A stretch of DNA of 53,670 nt, taken from positions 1 to 53,670 of the forward strand of contig JBDHUC010000011.1 in the NCBI GenBank assembly GCA_039808985.1. Direction: 5' to 3'. Each line of letters begins with the position of its first letter. The first letter of the stretch is position 1. Position numbers and translations under genes: made by a program. The notes under the pieces are model-generated. The model was not told where the DNA came from. It ran no database searches and worked only from the letters and a program-made list of their open reading frames with translations. Shown here in pieces: positions 35,074-44,759 of this stretch. The DNA comes from SXRF01 sp039808985 (GTDB lineage Bacteria; Pseudomonadota; Alphaproteobacteria; Rickettsiales; SXRF01).

Positions 35074-36408
35074 TTATTCCCGCCGCCAGTCAGTGCTGCC
35101 GTCTGGCCTATCTTCAAGTATAATACCTTGAGAAGAAAGGTTTTTACGGATTTCATCCGCCCGCGCCCAGTTTTTGGCTTTTTTGGCTTCAATACGTTCG
35201 TTTATAAGCGTTTTAATTTCAGCGTTATTTTCATCAGCATCACCCTTAAACCATTCTTCCGGCGTATGTTGCAAAAAGCCCAGAATATTTGCCATCGCAA
35301 ATAAATCCTGCGAACTAGCTTCATGCATAATACTTATAGCTTTTTGGATATTTAAATCATCAAACAATGCTTTTAAAAAATCCTCCTGAATCCTGCCTCC
35401 TGAATGCTGTCCGCTTAAACTGCGATACCATTTATCCAGCGTTAGCTTAGCGTCATGTATCAGCTTTTCGTTCCAGTCAAGCGGGCTGCGGTAATGGGTT
35501 GAAAGCAGCGCAAAGCGTATAACTTCACCACGCACGCCTTTATCCAGAACATCTTTCACGCTGGTAAAATTACCCAGCGATTTGCTCATTTTTTCACCAT
35601 TAACGGTTAAAAACCCATTATGCACCCAGGTTTTTGCAAAATGCGAATGTGGGGCAGCGCAGCAGCTTTGCGCAATCTCATTTTCATGATGGGGGAACAT
35701 AAGGTCGGCTCCGCCACCATGAATGTCGAAATCATCGCCTAAATATTTACTGCTCATGGCCGAGCATTCAATATGCCAGCCCGGCCTGCCAAAACCCCAA
35801 GGGCTATCCCAACCAGGCTCGCCGTCCGAAGCCTTGGCGAAGGATGGTTTCCACAATACGAAATCGCCTGGGTTTTTCTTGTAATTTTCCACTTCCACAC
35901 GTGAACCGGCAATTAAATCTTCCAGCTTTCGCCCTGATAGCTGGCCATAATCCTTGTAGCTTTCCACGCTGAATAATACATGCCCATCCGCAATGTAGGC
36001 ATTGCCATTTTTCAGCAGTTTTTCGATAATAGCTATCATTTCAGCTATATGCGCTGTAGCTCTCGGTTCTTCATTTGGGCGCAGACAGTTAAGCGCATCT
36101 ATATCCTCATGGAACCAGCCTTCGACACGCTTAGTAAGCGCAGAAATAGGCTCACCACCTGCTTTAGCAGCAGCATTTATTTTGTCATCAACATCAGTGA
36201 TATTGCGCACATAAGTCACGTTTTTTTCACCGTAAACATGGCACAGCAGGCGATATAATACATCATATACCACAACCGAGCGCGCATTACCCAGGTGCGG
36301 GCGGTCATAAACCGTCGGACCGCACACATACATGCGCACATTCTTTTCATCCGCCGGTTTGAATTCTTCTTTTTTGCGGGTCAGTGTGTTGTAGAGATAA
36401 ATACTCAT
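35074..36408 (-). CDS. cysS: Cysteinyl-tRNA synthetase
   Basis: A 444-residue class I synthetase. The HIGH-like motif is in YDRPHLGNAR (HLGN 38-41), Cys29 begins the zinc site, and KMSKS lies in GEKMSKSLGNF. The zinc region GRPGWHIECSAM is intact. Between DFVLWKPS and GEPGWDSPWG it has FAKASD (from about residue 190), about 4 residues more than usual, encoded by a small palindrome-like sequence (separate entry). The gene overlaps gltX by 4 bases and is followed by rpoH after 69 bases. Confidence 0.96.
   Translation of the reverse strand: MSIYLYNTLTRKKEEFKPADEKNVRMYVCGPTVYDRPHLGNARSVVVYDVLYRLLCHVYGEKNVTYVRNITDVDDKINAAAKAGGEPISALTKRVEGWFHEDIDALNCLRPNEEPRATAHIAEMIAIIEKLLKNGNAYIADGHVLFSVESYKDYGQLSGRKLEDLIAGSRVEVENYKKNPGDFVLWKPSFAKASDGEPGWDSPWGFGRPGWHIECSAMSSKYLGDDFDIHGGGADLMFPHHENEIAQSCCAAPHSHFAKTWVHNGFLTVNGEKMSKSLGNFTSVKDVLDKGVRGEVIRFALLSTHYRSPLDWNEKLIHDAKLTLDKWYRSLSGQHSGGRIQEDFLKALFDDLNIQKAISIMHEASSQDLFAMANILGFLQHTPEEWFKGDADENNAEIKTLINERIEAKKAKNWARADEIRKNLSSQGIILEDRPDGSTDWRRE
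35818..35844. repeat. Small palindrome-like insert inside cysS
   Basis: On the coding strand this stretch reads TTCGCCAAGGCTTCGGACGG and continues CGAG; TCGCC and GGCGA are inverted around the palindrome AAGGCTT core. It encodes SFAKASDGE, a peptide I associate with small repeats that insert in frame into bacterial genes. Other CysS proteins have a shorter, unrelated loop here. Only one copy is seen in the window, so its repeat nature rests on recognition, not on a second copy. Confidence 0.45.
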
Positions 36409-37724
36409 GACGATAATCTTTTGATAACCTGTTCGCGCCCTAAAATGGGAAGTAGTTTTTTGAATTCAGGGCCTTGTTCCTGCCCGGTAAGCGCTTTGCG
36501 GATAGGCATGAAAAGCTCCTTACCCTTTCGCTCAGTGGTTGTCTTAATTTGGGAAAGCCACAAATCCCATGTGGAATCATTCCAAGGTTCAAGGGGCAAA
36601 AATTTGAGGGTTTGCTGCACAAAACTGCGATCTTCCACTCCCAAACCAGACACAACCTCCCCGTGCAATATGTCCCACCAGTTTTTTGCTTCGGAAATAG
36701 TTTTAAGGTTAGGCTGAATCATAACCCAGAATTTTTCATCGGCAAAAGGAATCAGGTTTTTAACTTCCTCGTATGGCAACTTATGCAAAATCTTTTCATT
36801 AATTTTTTCCAACTCAGCCACATCATAATTAGCTGGTGCGCGCCCGAATTTTGCAAAATCAAAACTATCTATCAATTCCTTTAGTTCAATAAATGGCGCT
36901 GCCGGATCAGAAGTCCCGATATGCGCAAGCAGCGAATTTATAGCCATAGGCATTATACCGTTTTCACGCAGCGCACGTATGTCATTTCCGCCAGTGCGCT
37001 TTGACATTTCTCCTTCTTTGGTTTTTAGCAAAGCCAGATGGCCAAAGCTCGGTGGTTTATAGCCAAGCGCTTCAAATATCTGCACCTGAACCGCAGTATT
37101 GGAAACATGATCTTCGCCGCGCACTATATGGGTTATTCCCATCTGCCCGTCATCTACCACCGAAGCCAAAGTATAAAGCGGCACTCCATCTTCGCGCACT
37201 AAAACCGGGTCACTCATATGGGTCGCCTGGAATTTCGCCTCGCCGCGAATCAAATCGTCCCAGATTATCTGCTTATCTTCCAGAAGGAAACGGTAATGCG
37301 GCCTGCGGCCTTCGCGTTCATATTTTTCTTTCTGCGCGTCATCCAGTTTAAGGCTGGCGCGGTTATATATAGGCGGCAGGCTGCGCGAAGCCTGCATTTT
37401 GCGCTGCACATCAAGCTCTTCCGGGGTTTCATAACATGGATACAGCCTTCCCGATTCTATGAGCTTCTGCCTGGCTTTTTCGTAATCCGCGAGCTTATCC
37501 GACTGTTTGAAAAAGCCATCCCATTTTAAACCCAGCCACTGTAAATCTTCCTTGATTGCGGCTTCATATTCGGCTTTTGAACGATCGGTATCGGTGTCGT
37601 CTATGCGCAGCCAGAATTCCCCTCCGCTTTTTTTAGCGAATAGCCAGTTGATAAGCGCTGTGCGGACGTTACCTAAGTGCACATAACCAGTTGGTGATGG
37701 GGCGAATCTAACCTTTACGGTCAT
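36405..37724 (-). CDS. gltX: Glutamyl-tRNA synthetase
   Basis: A 439-residue class I synthetase with the nucleotide-binding start FAPSPTGYVHLGNVRTAL, the DDTDTDRS block and ARASRS-type central motifs such as DVSNTAVQVQI-like VSNTAVQVQIFEAL. The signature loop reads GEMSKR in place of the usual KLSKR. Alphaproteobacteria often carry two GltX paralogues with different tRNA specificity, and this could be either. It overlaps ppdK upstream and cysS downstream by 4 bases each. Confidence 0.94.
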   Translation of the reverse strand: MTVKVRFAPSPTGYVHLGNVRTALINWLFAKKSGGEFWLRIDDTDTDRSKAEYEAAIKEDLQWLGLKWDGFFKQSDKLADYEKARQKLIESGRLYPCYETPEELDVQRKMQASRSLPPIYNRASLKLDDAQKEKYEREGRRPHYRFLLEDKQIIWDDLIRGEAKFQATHMSDPVLVREDGVPLYTLASVVDDGQMGITHIVRGEDHVSNTAVQVQIFEALGYKPPSFGHLALLKTKEGEMSKRTGGNDIRALRENGIMPMAINSLLAHIGTSDPAAPFIELKELIDSFDFAKFGRAPANYDVAELEKINEKILHKLPYEEVKNLIPFADEKFWVMIQPNLKTISEAKNWWDILHGEVVSGLGVEDRSFVQQTLKFLPLEPWNDSTWDLWLSQIKTTTERKGKELFMPIRKALTGQEQGPEFKKLLPILGREQVIKRLSS

Positions 37725-40381
37725 AAAGCCGCTTGTGCTGCCGCTAATCTTGCTACCGGAACGCGGTACGGCGAGCAGGATACATAATCAAGCCCAGCCT
37801 TCTGGCAGAAATTTATTGATGCCGGGTCGCCGCCATGCTCACCACAAATCCCCATTTTCAGTTCAGGGCGCGTTTTGCGGCCACGTTCCACAGCAAGGCC
37901 GATAAGCTCGCCAACACCCGACTGATCAAGGGAAACAAACGGGTCCTGCTCAACTATTCCCTGCTTCTTATAGGCTTCAATAAATGATGCCGAATCATCG
38001 CGTGAAATGCCAAGAGTGGTCTGGGTCAGGTCATTGGTGCCGAAGCTGAAAAATTCAGCAGAGCCGGCAATTTCGCCTGAGCGCAGGGCAGCCCGCGGAA
38101 GTTCTATCATAGTACCTACCATATACTCTATTTTTGCACCGGTTTCCTTCATAACCGCGCTCGCAGTTTTATCCACCAGCGCTTTTAATATCTCAAGTTC
38201 CTTAGGCATCATGACCAGCGGGATCATGATCTCAGGAATTACATTTTCCTTGCCTTCTTTTATTATGCTGGCAGCCGCTTCAAAAATAGCGCGCGCCTGC
38301 ATCTCATAAATTTCCGGATAGGTAATACCAAGGCGGCAGCCGCGATGACCAAGCATCGGGTTCTGCTCCTTAAGCTCATGGGCACGGTGGCGCACAACTT
38401 CAAGCCCAATCCCGGCAGCGGCTGCAACCTGTTTTATATCTTCTTCGGTATGCGGCAAAAATTCATGTAAAGGCGGGTCGAGCAAACGAATAGTTACTGG
38501 CAGGCCACTCATTATACGGAACAACTCCACAAAATCATTGCGCTGCATCGGGAGAAGTTTAGCAAGCGCCGCTTTACGGCCATCAACATTTGATGCCACG
38601 ATCATTTCGCGCATGGCTATGATGCGCTGAGCGTCAAAGAACATATGTTCAGTACGGCACAGGCCTATTCCCTCAGCGCCGAATTTACGGGCAACCGCAG
38701 CATCAACAGGCGTTTCCGCATTGGTGCGAACCTTTAATTTTCTGGTTTCATCCGCCCAGGCCATAAGCGTATTAAAATCATCAGACAGAACCGGCTGCAC
38801 GGTTGCTATCATACCCAGCATCACCTCCCCGGTTCCGCCGTTTATGGTAATAACATCGCCCTCTTTGATAGTCTGGTTTCCGGCTTTAAGTTCCTTCTTT
38901 GTGTAATCGATCCTAAGGTCGCCAGCTCCGGAAACACAAGGTTTTCCCATGCCGCGTGCAACTACCGCCGCATGGCTGGTCATGCCTCCGCGCGCCGTCA
39001 AAATCCCCTGCGCTGCATGCATCCCGTGGATATCTTCCGGCGAAGTTTCGATACGCACCAATATCACTTTTTCCTTATGATCAAGCGCCATCGCCTCAGC
39101 ATCCTCAGCAGTAAAAACCACCTTGCCGGAAGCTGCTCCCGGCGATGCTGGAAGCCCGGTTGCAATTACAGTTTTTTTAGCTTTTGGATCCAGCGTTGGA
39201 TGGAGTAGCTGGTCAAGCGACAGCGGGTCTATACGCTTAATTGCTTCCGGCTTCGTAATAACTTTTTCTGAAACCATGTCCACTGCAATTTTTACTGCCG
39301 CTGCTGCTGTACGTTTTCCGTTTCGCGTCTGCAGCATCCACAGTTTATTATTCTGTATGGTAAATTCAATATCCTGCATATCGCGGTAGTGTGATTCGAG
39401 CTTGTCAAAGACATCGGTAAGCTGCTTGTAAACAGCAGGCATTACCGTTTTCATCTCATCCAGCGGCTGCGGGGTACGTATACCGGCTACCACATCTTCA
39501 CCCTGGGCATTTACCAGGAACTCACCATAATATTTATGCTCACCGGTTGACGGATTTCTGGTGAAAGCAACACCGGTTGCACAATCTTCTCCCATATTGC
39601 CAAACACCATGGACTGCACGGTAACAGCCGTTCCCCAGCTTTCAGGAATATCATGCAGGCGGCGGTAGGTGTTGGCGCGGGGGTTCATCCATGAGTTAAA
39701 CACGGCCTGAATCGCACCCCAGAGCTGGTCATGTACATCATCAGGGAAAGGCGAGCCCAATTCTTCAGCCACCTTGTCTTTATACTGCACTACAAGGTCT
39801 TTCAGATCATCTGCTGTCAGCTCGGTATCAAGCTCAATATCACGATCACGTTTTTTCTGTTCCAGCATTTCTTCAAAATGGTAATGGTCAACTTCTAAAA
39901 CCACATCGGAATACATCTGTATGAAACGGCGGTAGCTGTCATAGGCGAAGCGCTCATTGCCAGTTTTTTTTGCCAGTGCCTGCGCTGTTATATCATTCAG
40001 CCCCAGATTTAAAACCGTATCCATCATCCCCGGCATGGAAGCTCGCGCGCCCGAACGCACAGAAAGAAGCAGAGGGTTTTTATAATCGCCAAATATCGCA
40101 CCAACATCTTTTTCCACTTTGGAAAGCGCGTCCGCAACCTGCTGTTTAAGGTCTGCCGGCAATTTCTTTCCGTCTGCGTAATAACCGACACATACCTCGG
40201 TTGTGATGGTAAAACCAGGGGGAACCGGAAGTCCAAGCGAGCACATTTCCGCAAGGTTTGCGCCTTTTCCACCCAGCAGGTTTTTCATGCTGCCATTACC
40301 GTCAGATGCAGAAGCGGCAAAGCTGTATACTAATTTTTCTGCCATATTTTCTTTCTTTTGTATGTTGGTTTGTGCGTTCAT
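37721..40381 (-). CDS. ppdK: Pyruvate, phosphate dikinase
   Basis: An 886-residue enzyme that interconverts pyruvate, ATP and phosphate with phosphoenolpyruvate, AMP and diphosphate. The N-terminal ATP-grasp domain has LLGGKGANLAEMCSLGLPVP and VRSGARASMPGMMDTVLNLG. The swivelling domain carries the phospho-accepting His in GGMTSHAAVVARGMGKP. The C-terminal PEP domain has EFFSFGTNDLTQTTLG and GICGEHGGDP with the catalytic Cys. The ATG at 40381 has AAGGA 7 bases upstream and lies just after glyS; the frame stays open 27 codons further into glyS, which I exclude. It probably helps gluconeogenesis or pyrophosphate-linked glycolysis. Confidence 0.96.
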   Translation of the reverse strand: MNAQTNIQKKENMAEKLVYSFAASASDGNGSMKNLLGGKGANLAEMCSLGLPVPPGFTITTEVCVGYYADGKKLPADLKQQVADALSKVEKDVGAIFGDYKNPLLLSVRSGARASMPGMMDTVLNLGLNDITAQALAKKTGNERFAYDSYRRFIQMYSDVVLEVDHYHFEEMLEQKKRDRDIELDTELTADDLKDLVVQYKDKVAEELGSPFPDDVHDQLWGAIQAVFNSWMNPRANTYRRLHDIPESWGTAVTVQSMVFGNMGEDCATGVAFTRNPSTGEHKYYGEFLVNAQGEDVVAGIRTPQPLDEMKTVMPAVYKQLTDVFDKLESHYRDMQDIEFTIQNNKLWMLQTRNGKRTAAAAVKIAVDMVSEKVITKPEAIKRIDPLSLDQLLHPTLDPKAKKTVIATGLPASPGAASGKVVFTAEDAEAMALDHKEKVILVRIETSPEDIHGMHAAQGILTARGGMTSHAAVVARGMGKPCVSGAGDLRIDYTKKELKAGNQTIKEGDVITINGGTGEVMLGMIATVQPVLSDDFNTLMAWADETRKLKVRTNAETPVDAAVARKFGAEGIGLCRTEHMFFDAQRIIAMREMIVASNVDGRKAALAKLLPMQRNDFVELFRIMSGLPVTIRLLDPPLHEFLPHTEEDIKQVAAAAGIGLEVVRHRAHELKEQNPMLGHRGCRLGITYPEIYEMQARAIFEAAASIIKEGKENVIPEIMIPLVMMPKELEILKALVDKTASAVMKETGAKIEYMVGTMIELPRAALRSGEIAGSAEFFSFGTNDLTQTTLGISRDDSASFIEAYKKQGIVEQDPFVSLDQSGVGELIGLAVERGRKTRPELKMGICGEHGGDPASINFCQKAGLDYVSCSPYRVPVARLAAAQAAL

Positions 40382-40385
40382 ATTT

Positions 40386-42578
40386 TTATCCTTCAATTTT
40401 TGAAAAGTCGGCGATACTACCCATGATGCTGCGAAGTTTTGACAGCAAACAGAGGCGAGCATTGCGTATTTTTTTATCTTCAGCGTTCACCATAATCTTC
40501 TCAAAGAACAGATCAAGTGGTCGGCGTAGCTCGGAAAACTTAACCATCGCTTCAGTGAACATTTCGTGATGTTTCAGATTATCCAGTTCGCCCGAGATAT
40601 TTTCCAGCAAGCCAGCAAGGTCTTGTTCTTCTACCTCTTTAAGGTCATCATTTAAAATTTCTGCTTTATAACAAACCTTATATTTTTTCTCTTCAGCAGA
40701 TAATATATTTGTTGAGCGTTTATAAGCGGCCAGTAAATTTGTACCATTTTCAGAAAGAAGGAACTCCTGAAGGGCTTTTACTCTCTCAAAAATACTTATG
40801 AAATCATAATATTTTTTTCCGCCATCTTTTTCAGCTTCATCAACAACCGCTAAAATTGCATCAATTACATCATGACGATAACCTTCTTCTTTCAGCATCA
40901 CCTTTAAACGGTCATAGAAAAAGTCAATAATTGATTTGATCATCTTATCTTCCGCATCTTCAGGAATATCCTCAAAAGCGGTTTCATTTACTGAAAGATA
41001 CTTACCTATTTTATGCGGTTCATGGAGTTTTTTTTCTGTTTTCTTTACTAGTTTTTCATGAGCCTTATATAGCGCCACCGCTTTAATCTGGTCTTTAGTA
41101 AGTAATATTTCCAAAGGCAACCTTACTTTGTTTTCCCTTATAATCCTTATAACACCAAGCGCAGCACGGCGCAGCGCGAACGGGTCTTTGCTGCCAGTTG
41201 GCTTTTCTCCGATAGCAAACATGGAAATAATTGTATCAATCTTATCAGCAAGAGCCACACAGATAGAAACGATTTCTGTAGGAATAATATCACCAGGGCC
41301 TTGTGGCCTGTAATGGTCGCGGATGGCATCAGCAACCTGCTGCGGTTCATTTTGCTGCATAGCATAATAGCGGCCCATGATTCCCTGAAGTTCAGCGAAT
41401 TCTCCGACCATGCCAGTCACTAAATCAGCTTTGCAAAGCTCGGCGGCGCGCATAACGGCAATTTCTGCCATTGCAGGGCGCTCCCCGGCAAATCCTGATT
41501 TGCTGATTATTTGCATAGCTAAATTTTTTATCCTGTCCACTTTATCGGCAACGCTTCCAAGTTTCGCGTGGTAAGTTACAGTTTTCAGGCCTTCCGCCCA
41601 TTCACTAAGCGGTTTTTTGCGGTCGGTGTCCCAAAAAAACCTGGCGTCAGCGAAACGTGCGCGCAGCACACGCTCATTACCAGCAATAATCGCCCTGCCC
41701 TTATCTTCGGTCTGCATGTTAGAGGTTATCAGGAAATTTGCCGATAAACTTCCATCATCATTTTGCAGGGCAAAATATTTCTGGTGAGAACGCATTACCA
41801 TGGTGAGAACTTCGGGTGGAAGATCCATGAATTTATCGTCGATTTTACCCATAAGAAGTACCGGAAACTCAACCAGCCCAACCACCTCTTCAAGCAATGC
41901 ATCGTCTTTTTTTACGCTTAATTTATTAGCTGCCGCAATATCTTCCGCCTGCCTGATTATCTCAGCCTTACGCTTTTTCCTGCTGGCTATCACGAATGAT
42001 TTATCGAGTGACTTTTCATACTCCGCCACCTTATGTATAATCATAGGTTGCGATGCCAGAAAGCGATGACCATAAGTAGCATTTCCGGCCTTGATTCCAG
42101 CAAATTCAACCGGGATTATTTTGCCATCAAAAATACAAAGTATGCTTTGCAGCGGGCGCACCCATATTGCAGACCCGCTTCCCCAGCGCATTGATTTAGG
42201 CCATGGGAATTTTTCCAGCATATCTTCGATTATAGGCTTTAAGATTTCCTCAGTCGCCCTGCCCTTGCTATGGGTTGTCGCGAAATATATTCCATCGCGT
42301 TTTTCAAGGTCGGCAAGACCCAGGTTGTTTTTTTTGAGAAACCCGTTAAGAGCGGCCTCGGGAGCATCAATTTTCGGGCCTTTAAGCTCGGTGGTTATAT
42401 CAGGCTGGATTGCTGGCATATCGTTTATTATAACAGCAAGGCGGCGTGGTGTGGCAAAGCCTTCGCTTGCAGTAACACCCAATGCTTTATGCAATGCTGC
42501 CTGCAAATGCTCAAGCGCGCCCTGCTGCATGCGGGCAGGGATTTCTTCAGAAAAAAGCTCTAAAAGAAGATCAGGCAT
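40386..42578 (-). CDS. glyS: Glycyl-tRNA synthetase, beta subunit
   Basis: The beta chain of the tetrameric bacterial glycyl-tRNA synthetase, involved in tRNA recognition. I start at the ATG giving MPDLLLELFSEEIPARMQ, the standard family N-terminus (730 residues); the frame is open for 8 further codons. Typical blocks are TPRRLAVIINDMP, VEFPVLLMGKIDD, LTMVMRSHQKYFAL and DPFALRRAALGVIRII. Its start overlaps the panD stop by 8 bases. The alpha subunit gene is two genes upstream, not adjacent as is usual. Confidence 0.96.
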   Translation of the reverse strand: MPDLLLELFSEEIPARMQQGALEHLQAALHKALGVTASEGFATPRRLAVIINDMPAIQPDITTELKGPKIDAPEAALNGFLKKNNLGLADLEKRDGIYFATTHSKGRATEEILKPIIEDMLEKFPWPKSMRWGSGSAIWVRPLQSILCIFDGKIIPVEFAGIKAGNATYGHRFLASQPMIIHKVAEYEKSLDKSFVIASRKKRKAEIIRQAEDIAAANKLSVKKDDALLEEVVGLVEFPVLLMGKIDDKFMDLPPEVLTMVMRSHQKYFALQNDDGSLSANFLITSNMQTEDKGRAIIAGNERVLRARFADARFFWDTDRKKPLSEWAEGLKTVTYHAKLGSVADKVDRIKNLAMQIISKSGFAGERPAMAEIAVMRAAELCKADLVTGMVGEFAELQGIMGRYYAMQQNEPQQVADAIRDHYRPQGPGDIIPTEIVSICVALADKIDTIISMFAIGEKPTGSKDPFALRRAALGVIRIIRENKVRLPLEILLTKDQIKAVALYKAHEKLVKKTEKKLHEPHKIGKYLSVNETAFEDIPEDAEDKMIKSIIDFFYDRLKVMLKEEGYRHDVIDAILAVVDEAEKDGGKKYYDFISIFERVKALQEFLLSENGTNLLAAYKRSTNILSAEEKKYKVCYKAEILNDDLKEVEEQDLAGLLENISGELDNLKHHEMFTEAMVKFSELRRPLDLFFEKIMVNAEDKKIRNARLCLLSKLRSIMGSIADFSKIEG

Positions 42579-42927
42579 TTTCCACCACATTATTCTGTTC
42601 ATCGAAGAAAAGCACTTTTGGCTTAAAGCTTGCAGCCTCTTCCGGGGTCATTTGCGCATAGGATATTATGATCATTATATCACCGGGATCAGCCAAGTGC
42701 GCGGCAGCGCCGTAGATGCCGATATGCTTGCTGCCTGCCGGTTCCTCGATCGCATAAGTTGTAAAGCGCTCACCATTATTTACATTCAGCACATCAACCT
42801 GCTGGCCAACCATTATTCCTGTGCGCTCAAGGAAATCTTTATCAATTCCGATAGAGCCGTTATAACTAAGTTCGCTGTGGGTAACACGTACGCGGTGTAG
42901 TTTGCTGTAGAGCATGGTATACATCAT
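42571..42927 (-). CDS. panD: Aspartate 1-decarboxylase precursor
   Basis: A 118-residue pyruvoyl enzyme that makes beta-alanine for pantothenate and coenzyme A. The proenzyme cleaves itself between Gly24 and Ser25 in YNGSIGID to form the pyruvoyl group. Other family marks are SKLHRVRVTHSEL, NNGERFTTYAIE and GAAAHLADPGDIMIIISYA. It lies between phzF and glyS inside a tight operon, overlapping both (4 and 8 bases). No panB or panC is nearby. Confidence 0.95.
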   Translation of the reverse strand: MMYTMLYSKLHRVRVTHSELSYNGSIGIDKDFLERTGIMVGQQVDVLNVNNGERFTTYAIEEPAGSKHIGIYGAAAHLADPGDIMIIISYAQMTPEEAASFKPKVLFFDEQNNVVENA

Positions 42928-43769
42928 ACGAAAATTTCCTTTGTATTTTTTGCAATAGCTTTAGATTTTTTATTTGTAAAATTCACCTGGCCTTTGATGG
43001 TTGTCACACATTCGCCTTTTATGTAAGTGCGCTCACCATCAAGCCTTACTTCCAATACGCCCTGCGCGCGCGATGCCTGAAGGGCGCGAAATTTATTCTT
43101 ACCAAGTTTTTTTGCCCAGTACGGGGCAAGGAAGCAATGGGCCGATCCTGTAACCGGGTCTTCATTAATACCGATAGAAGGAGCGAAAAAACGCGAAGCA
43201 AAATCATAGCCAGCAGGCACCCCTTCAGAAGTAGTGACAATCACCCCCCGCGCTTTTAATTTAGCAAGCTTTTTCATATCCGGCTTAGTTGCAAGCAACG
43301 TAACAAAATCTTTGACTTCCACTAAAAAATCATCGCGGTTCTTTTCACAATTAAGCAACTTAGTGCCAAGCGCATTAAGCGCCGGATCAGGCTTGGCCTG
43401 GCTTCCGGCAAGGGTTGGGAAATTAAGCTCAATGCCATCTTTCAGTATTTTAGCTTTCAATATGCCGCTAAGTGTTGAAAAACTGATTTCATCACCAGTT
43501 TTTGCCTGCCCGGCCTGTACCAATACATGCGCACTGGCAAGGGTTGCATGGCCACATAATTTAACTTCTGTTTCCGGCGTGAACCAGCGCAATTCAAAAT
43601 TCAACGGCGCATTTTTAACCACAAAGGCAGTATCAGACAAATTAGCCTGCGCGGCCAGAAGCTGTAATTTCTCATCACTCTCGAATTCATCAAGCAGATA
43701 AACCGCAGCCGCGTTACCGCGAAAAGCAACCGGGGTGAAGGCGTCAACTATCCAGAGATTATTGCTCAT
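42924..43769 (-). CDS. PhzF family isomerase/epimerase-like protein
   Basis: A 281-residue protein with the duplicated diaminopimelate-epimerase-like fold of the PhzF family. It starts with the typical WIVDAFTPVAFRGNAAAV, has NLSDTAFV with the catalytic-type acidic position in EVKLCGHATLASAHVL nearby, and INEDPVTGSAHCFLAPYW in the second half. PhzF itself isomerises a phenazine precursor, but most members have unknown substrates and occur without phenazine genes, as here. It is placed between glyQ and panD with 4-base overlaps on both sides. Confidence 0.9.
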   Translation of the reverse strand: MSNNLWIVDAFTPVAFRGNAAAVYLLDEFESDEKLQLLAAQANLSDTAFVVKNAPLNFELRWFTPETEVKLCGHATLASAHVLVQAGQAKTGDEISFSTLSGILKAKILKDGIELNFPTLAGSQAKPDPALNALGTKLLNCEKNRDDFLVEVKDFVTLLATKPDMKKLAKLKARGVIVTTSEGVPAGYDFASRFFAPSIGINEDPVTGSAHCFLAPYWAKKLGKNKFRALQASRAQGVLEVRLDGERTYIKGECVTTIKGQVNFTNKKSKAIAKNTKEIFV

Positions 43770-44623
43770 ACCTGCGCCTCTTTATCAGCATACGCTTCGC
43801 AGCAGCCTTTGGCAAGGGCGCGGACACGGGCTATATACGCAGCTCGTTCCGTAACCGAAATAACACCACGGGCATCAAGCAGGTTAAAGCGGTGCGAGGC
43901 TTTTATGCACTGGTCATAAGCCGGAAGCGGCAAATTTTTATCAAGAAGGGACTTGCATTCAATTTCAGCGTCTTCGAACTGACGAAGCAGTTGCGCAGTA
44001 TCCGCATATTCAAGATTATAGGCAGAAAACTCTTTTTCGTTTTGCAAGAAAACATCACCATAAGTAACGCCAGCGCCATTAAAATCGAGGTCGTAAACAT
44101 TTTCCACGCCCTGGATATACATAGCAAGGCGCTCCAGGCCATAAGTTATTTCACCAGAAACCGGTTTGCATTCAAGGCCACCAACCTGCTGGAAATAAGT
44201 GAACTGCGTGACTTCCATACCATCGCACCATACTTCCCAGCCAAGCCCCCATGCGCCAAGAGTCGGCGATTCCCAATCATCCTCAACAAAGCGTATATCA
44301 TGTTTCATCGGGTCTATTCCCAGCATCTTCAGGCTTTCAAGATACAGCTCCTGAATATTATCAGGCGATGGTTTTAATATAACCTGATACTGGTAATAAT
44401 GCTGGAGGCGGTTGGGGTTTTCACCATATCTCCCATCTTTAGGGCGGCGTGAAGGCTGCACATATGCCGCCTTCCAGGCCTTACTTCCCAAAGCGCGCAA
44501 AGTAGTTGCCGGATGGAAGGTGCCAGCCCCTACTTCCATGTCATAGGGCTGCAAAATCACACAACCCTGCTTTGCCCAGAACTGGTGCAGGTTTAAAATC
44601 ATCTGTTGGAACGATAATGCCAC
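43766..44623 (-). CDS. glyQ: Glycyl-tRNA synthetase, alpha subunit
   Basis: The catalytic class II alpha chain (285 residues). Recognisable blocks are SFQQMILNLHQFWAKQGCVI, QPYDMEVGAGTFHPATTLRA, RLQHYYQYQVILKPSPDN, DDWESPTLGAWGLGWEVW and FTYFQQVGGLECKPVSGEIT. It is the first gene of a nine-gene minus-strand run with mostly 4- to 8-base overlaps. The 136 bases upstream, up to holC, contain AT-rich sequence for a promoter and an inverted repeat without a T-tract. Confidence 0.96.
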   Translation of the reverse strand: MALSFQQMILNLHQFWAKQGCVILQPYDMEVGAGTFHPATTLRALGSKAWKAAYVQPSRRPKDGRYGENPNRLQHYYQYQVILKPSPDNIQELYLESLKMLGIDPMKHDIRFVEDDWESPTLGAWGLGWEVWCDGMEVTQFTYFQQVGGLECKPVSGEITYGLERLAMYIQGVENVYDLDFNGAGVTYGDVFLQNEKEFSAYNLEYADTAQLLRQFEDAEIECKSLLDKNLPLPAYDQCIKASHRFNLLDARGVISVTERAAYIARVRALAKGCCEAYADKEAQV

Positions 44624-44759
44624 AAAAAACCATAATTTGAGTAAAGAGGCATCTTTTAAGCCGTTTTTATAGAAAATTCAAGGTTTTTTAGGCTCTTTTG
44701 GCTTACAACCGAAGACAAGGGAAGAGCTGGCTGGCAATAACGCCTCTATCCAGCTCTAT

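Noticed and set aside
37721..40462. Longer ppdK reading frame starting within glyS
   Set aside because: The extra 27 residues lie in the glyS coding sequence and do not resemble the family; the ATG at 40381 has a good ribosome site.
44723..44757. AGAGCTGG/CCAGCTCT inverted repeat between holC and glyQ as a terminator
   Set aside because: The loop is 19 bases and no T-tract follows on either strand, so a rho-independent terminator is not supported.
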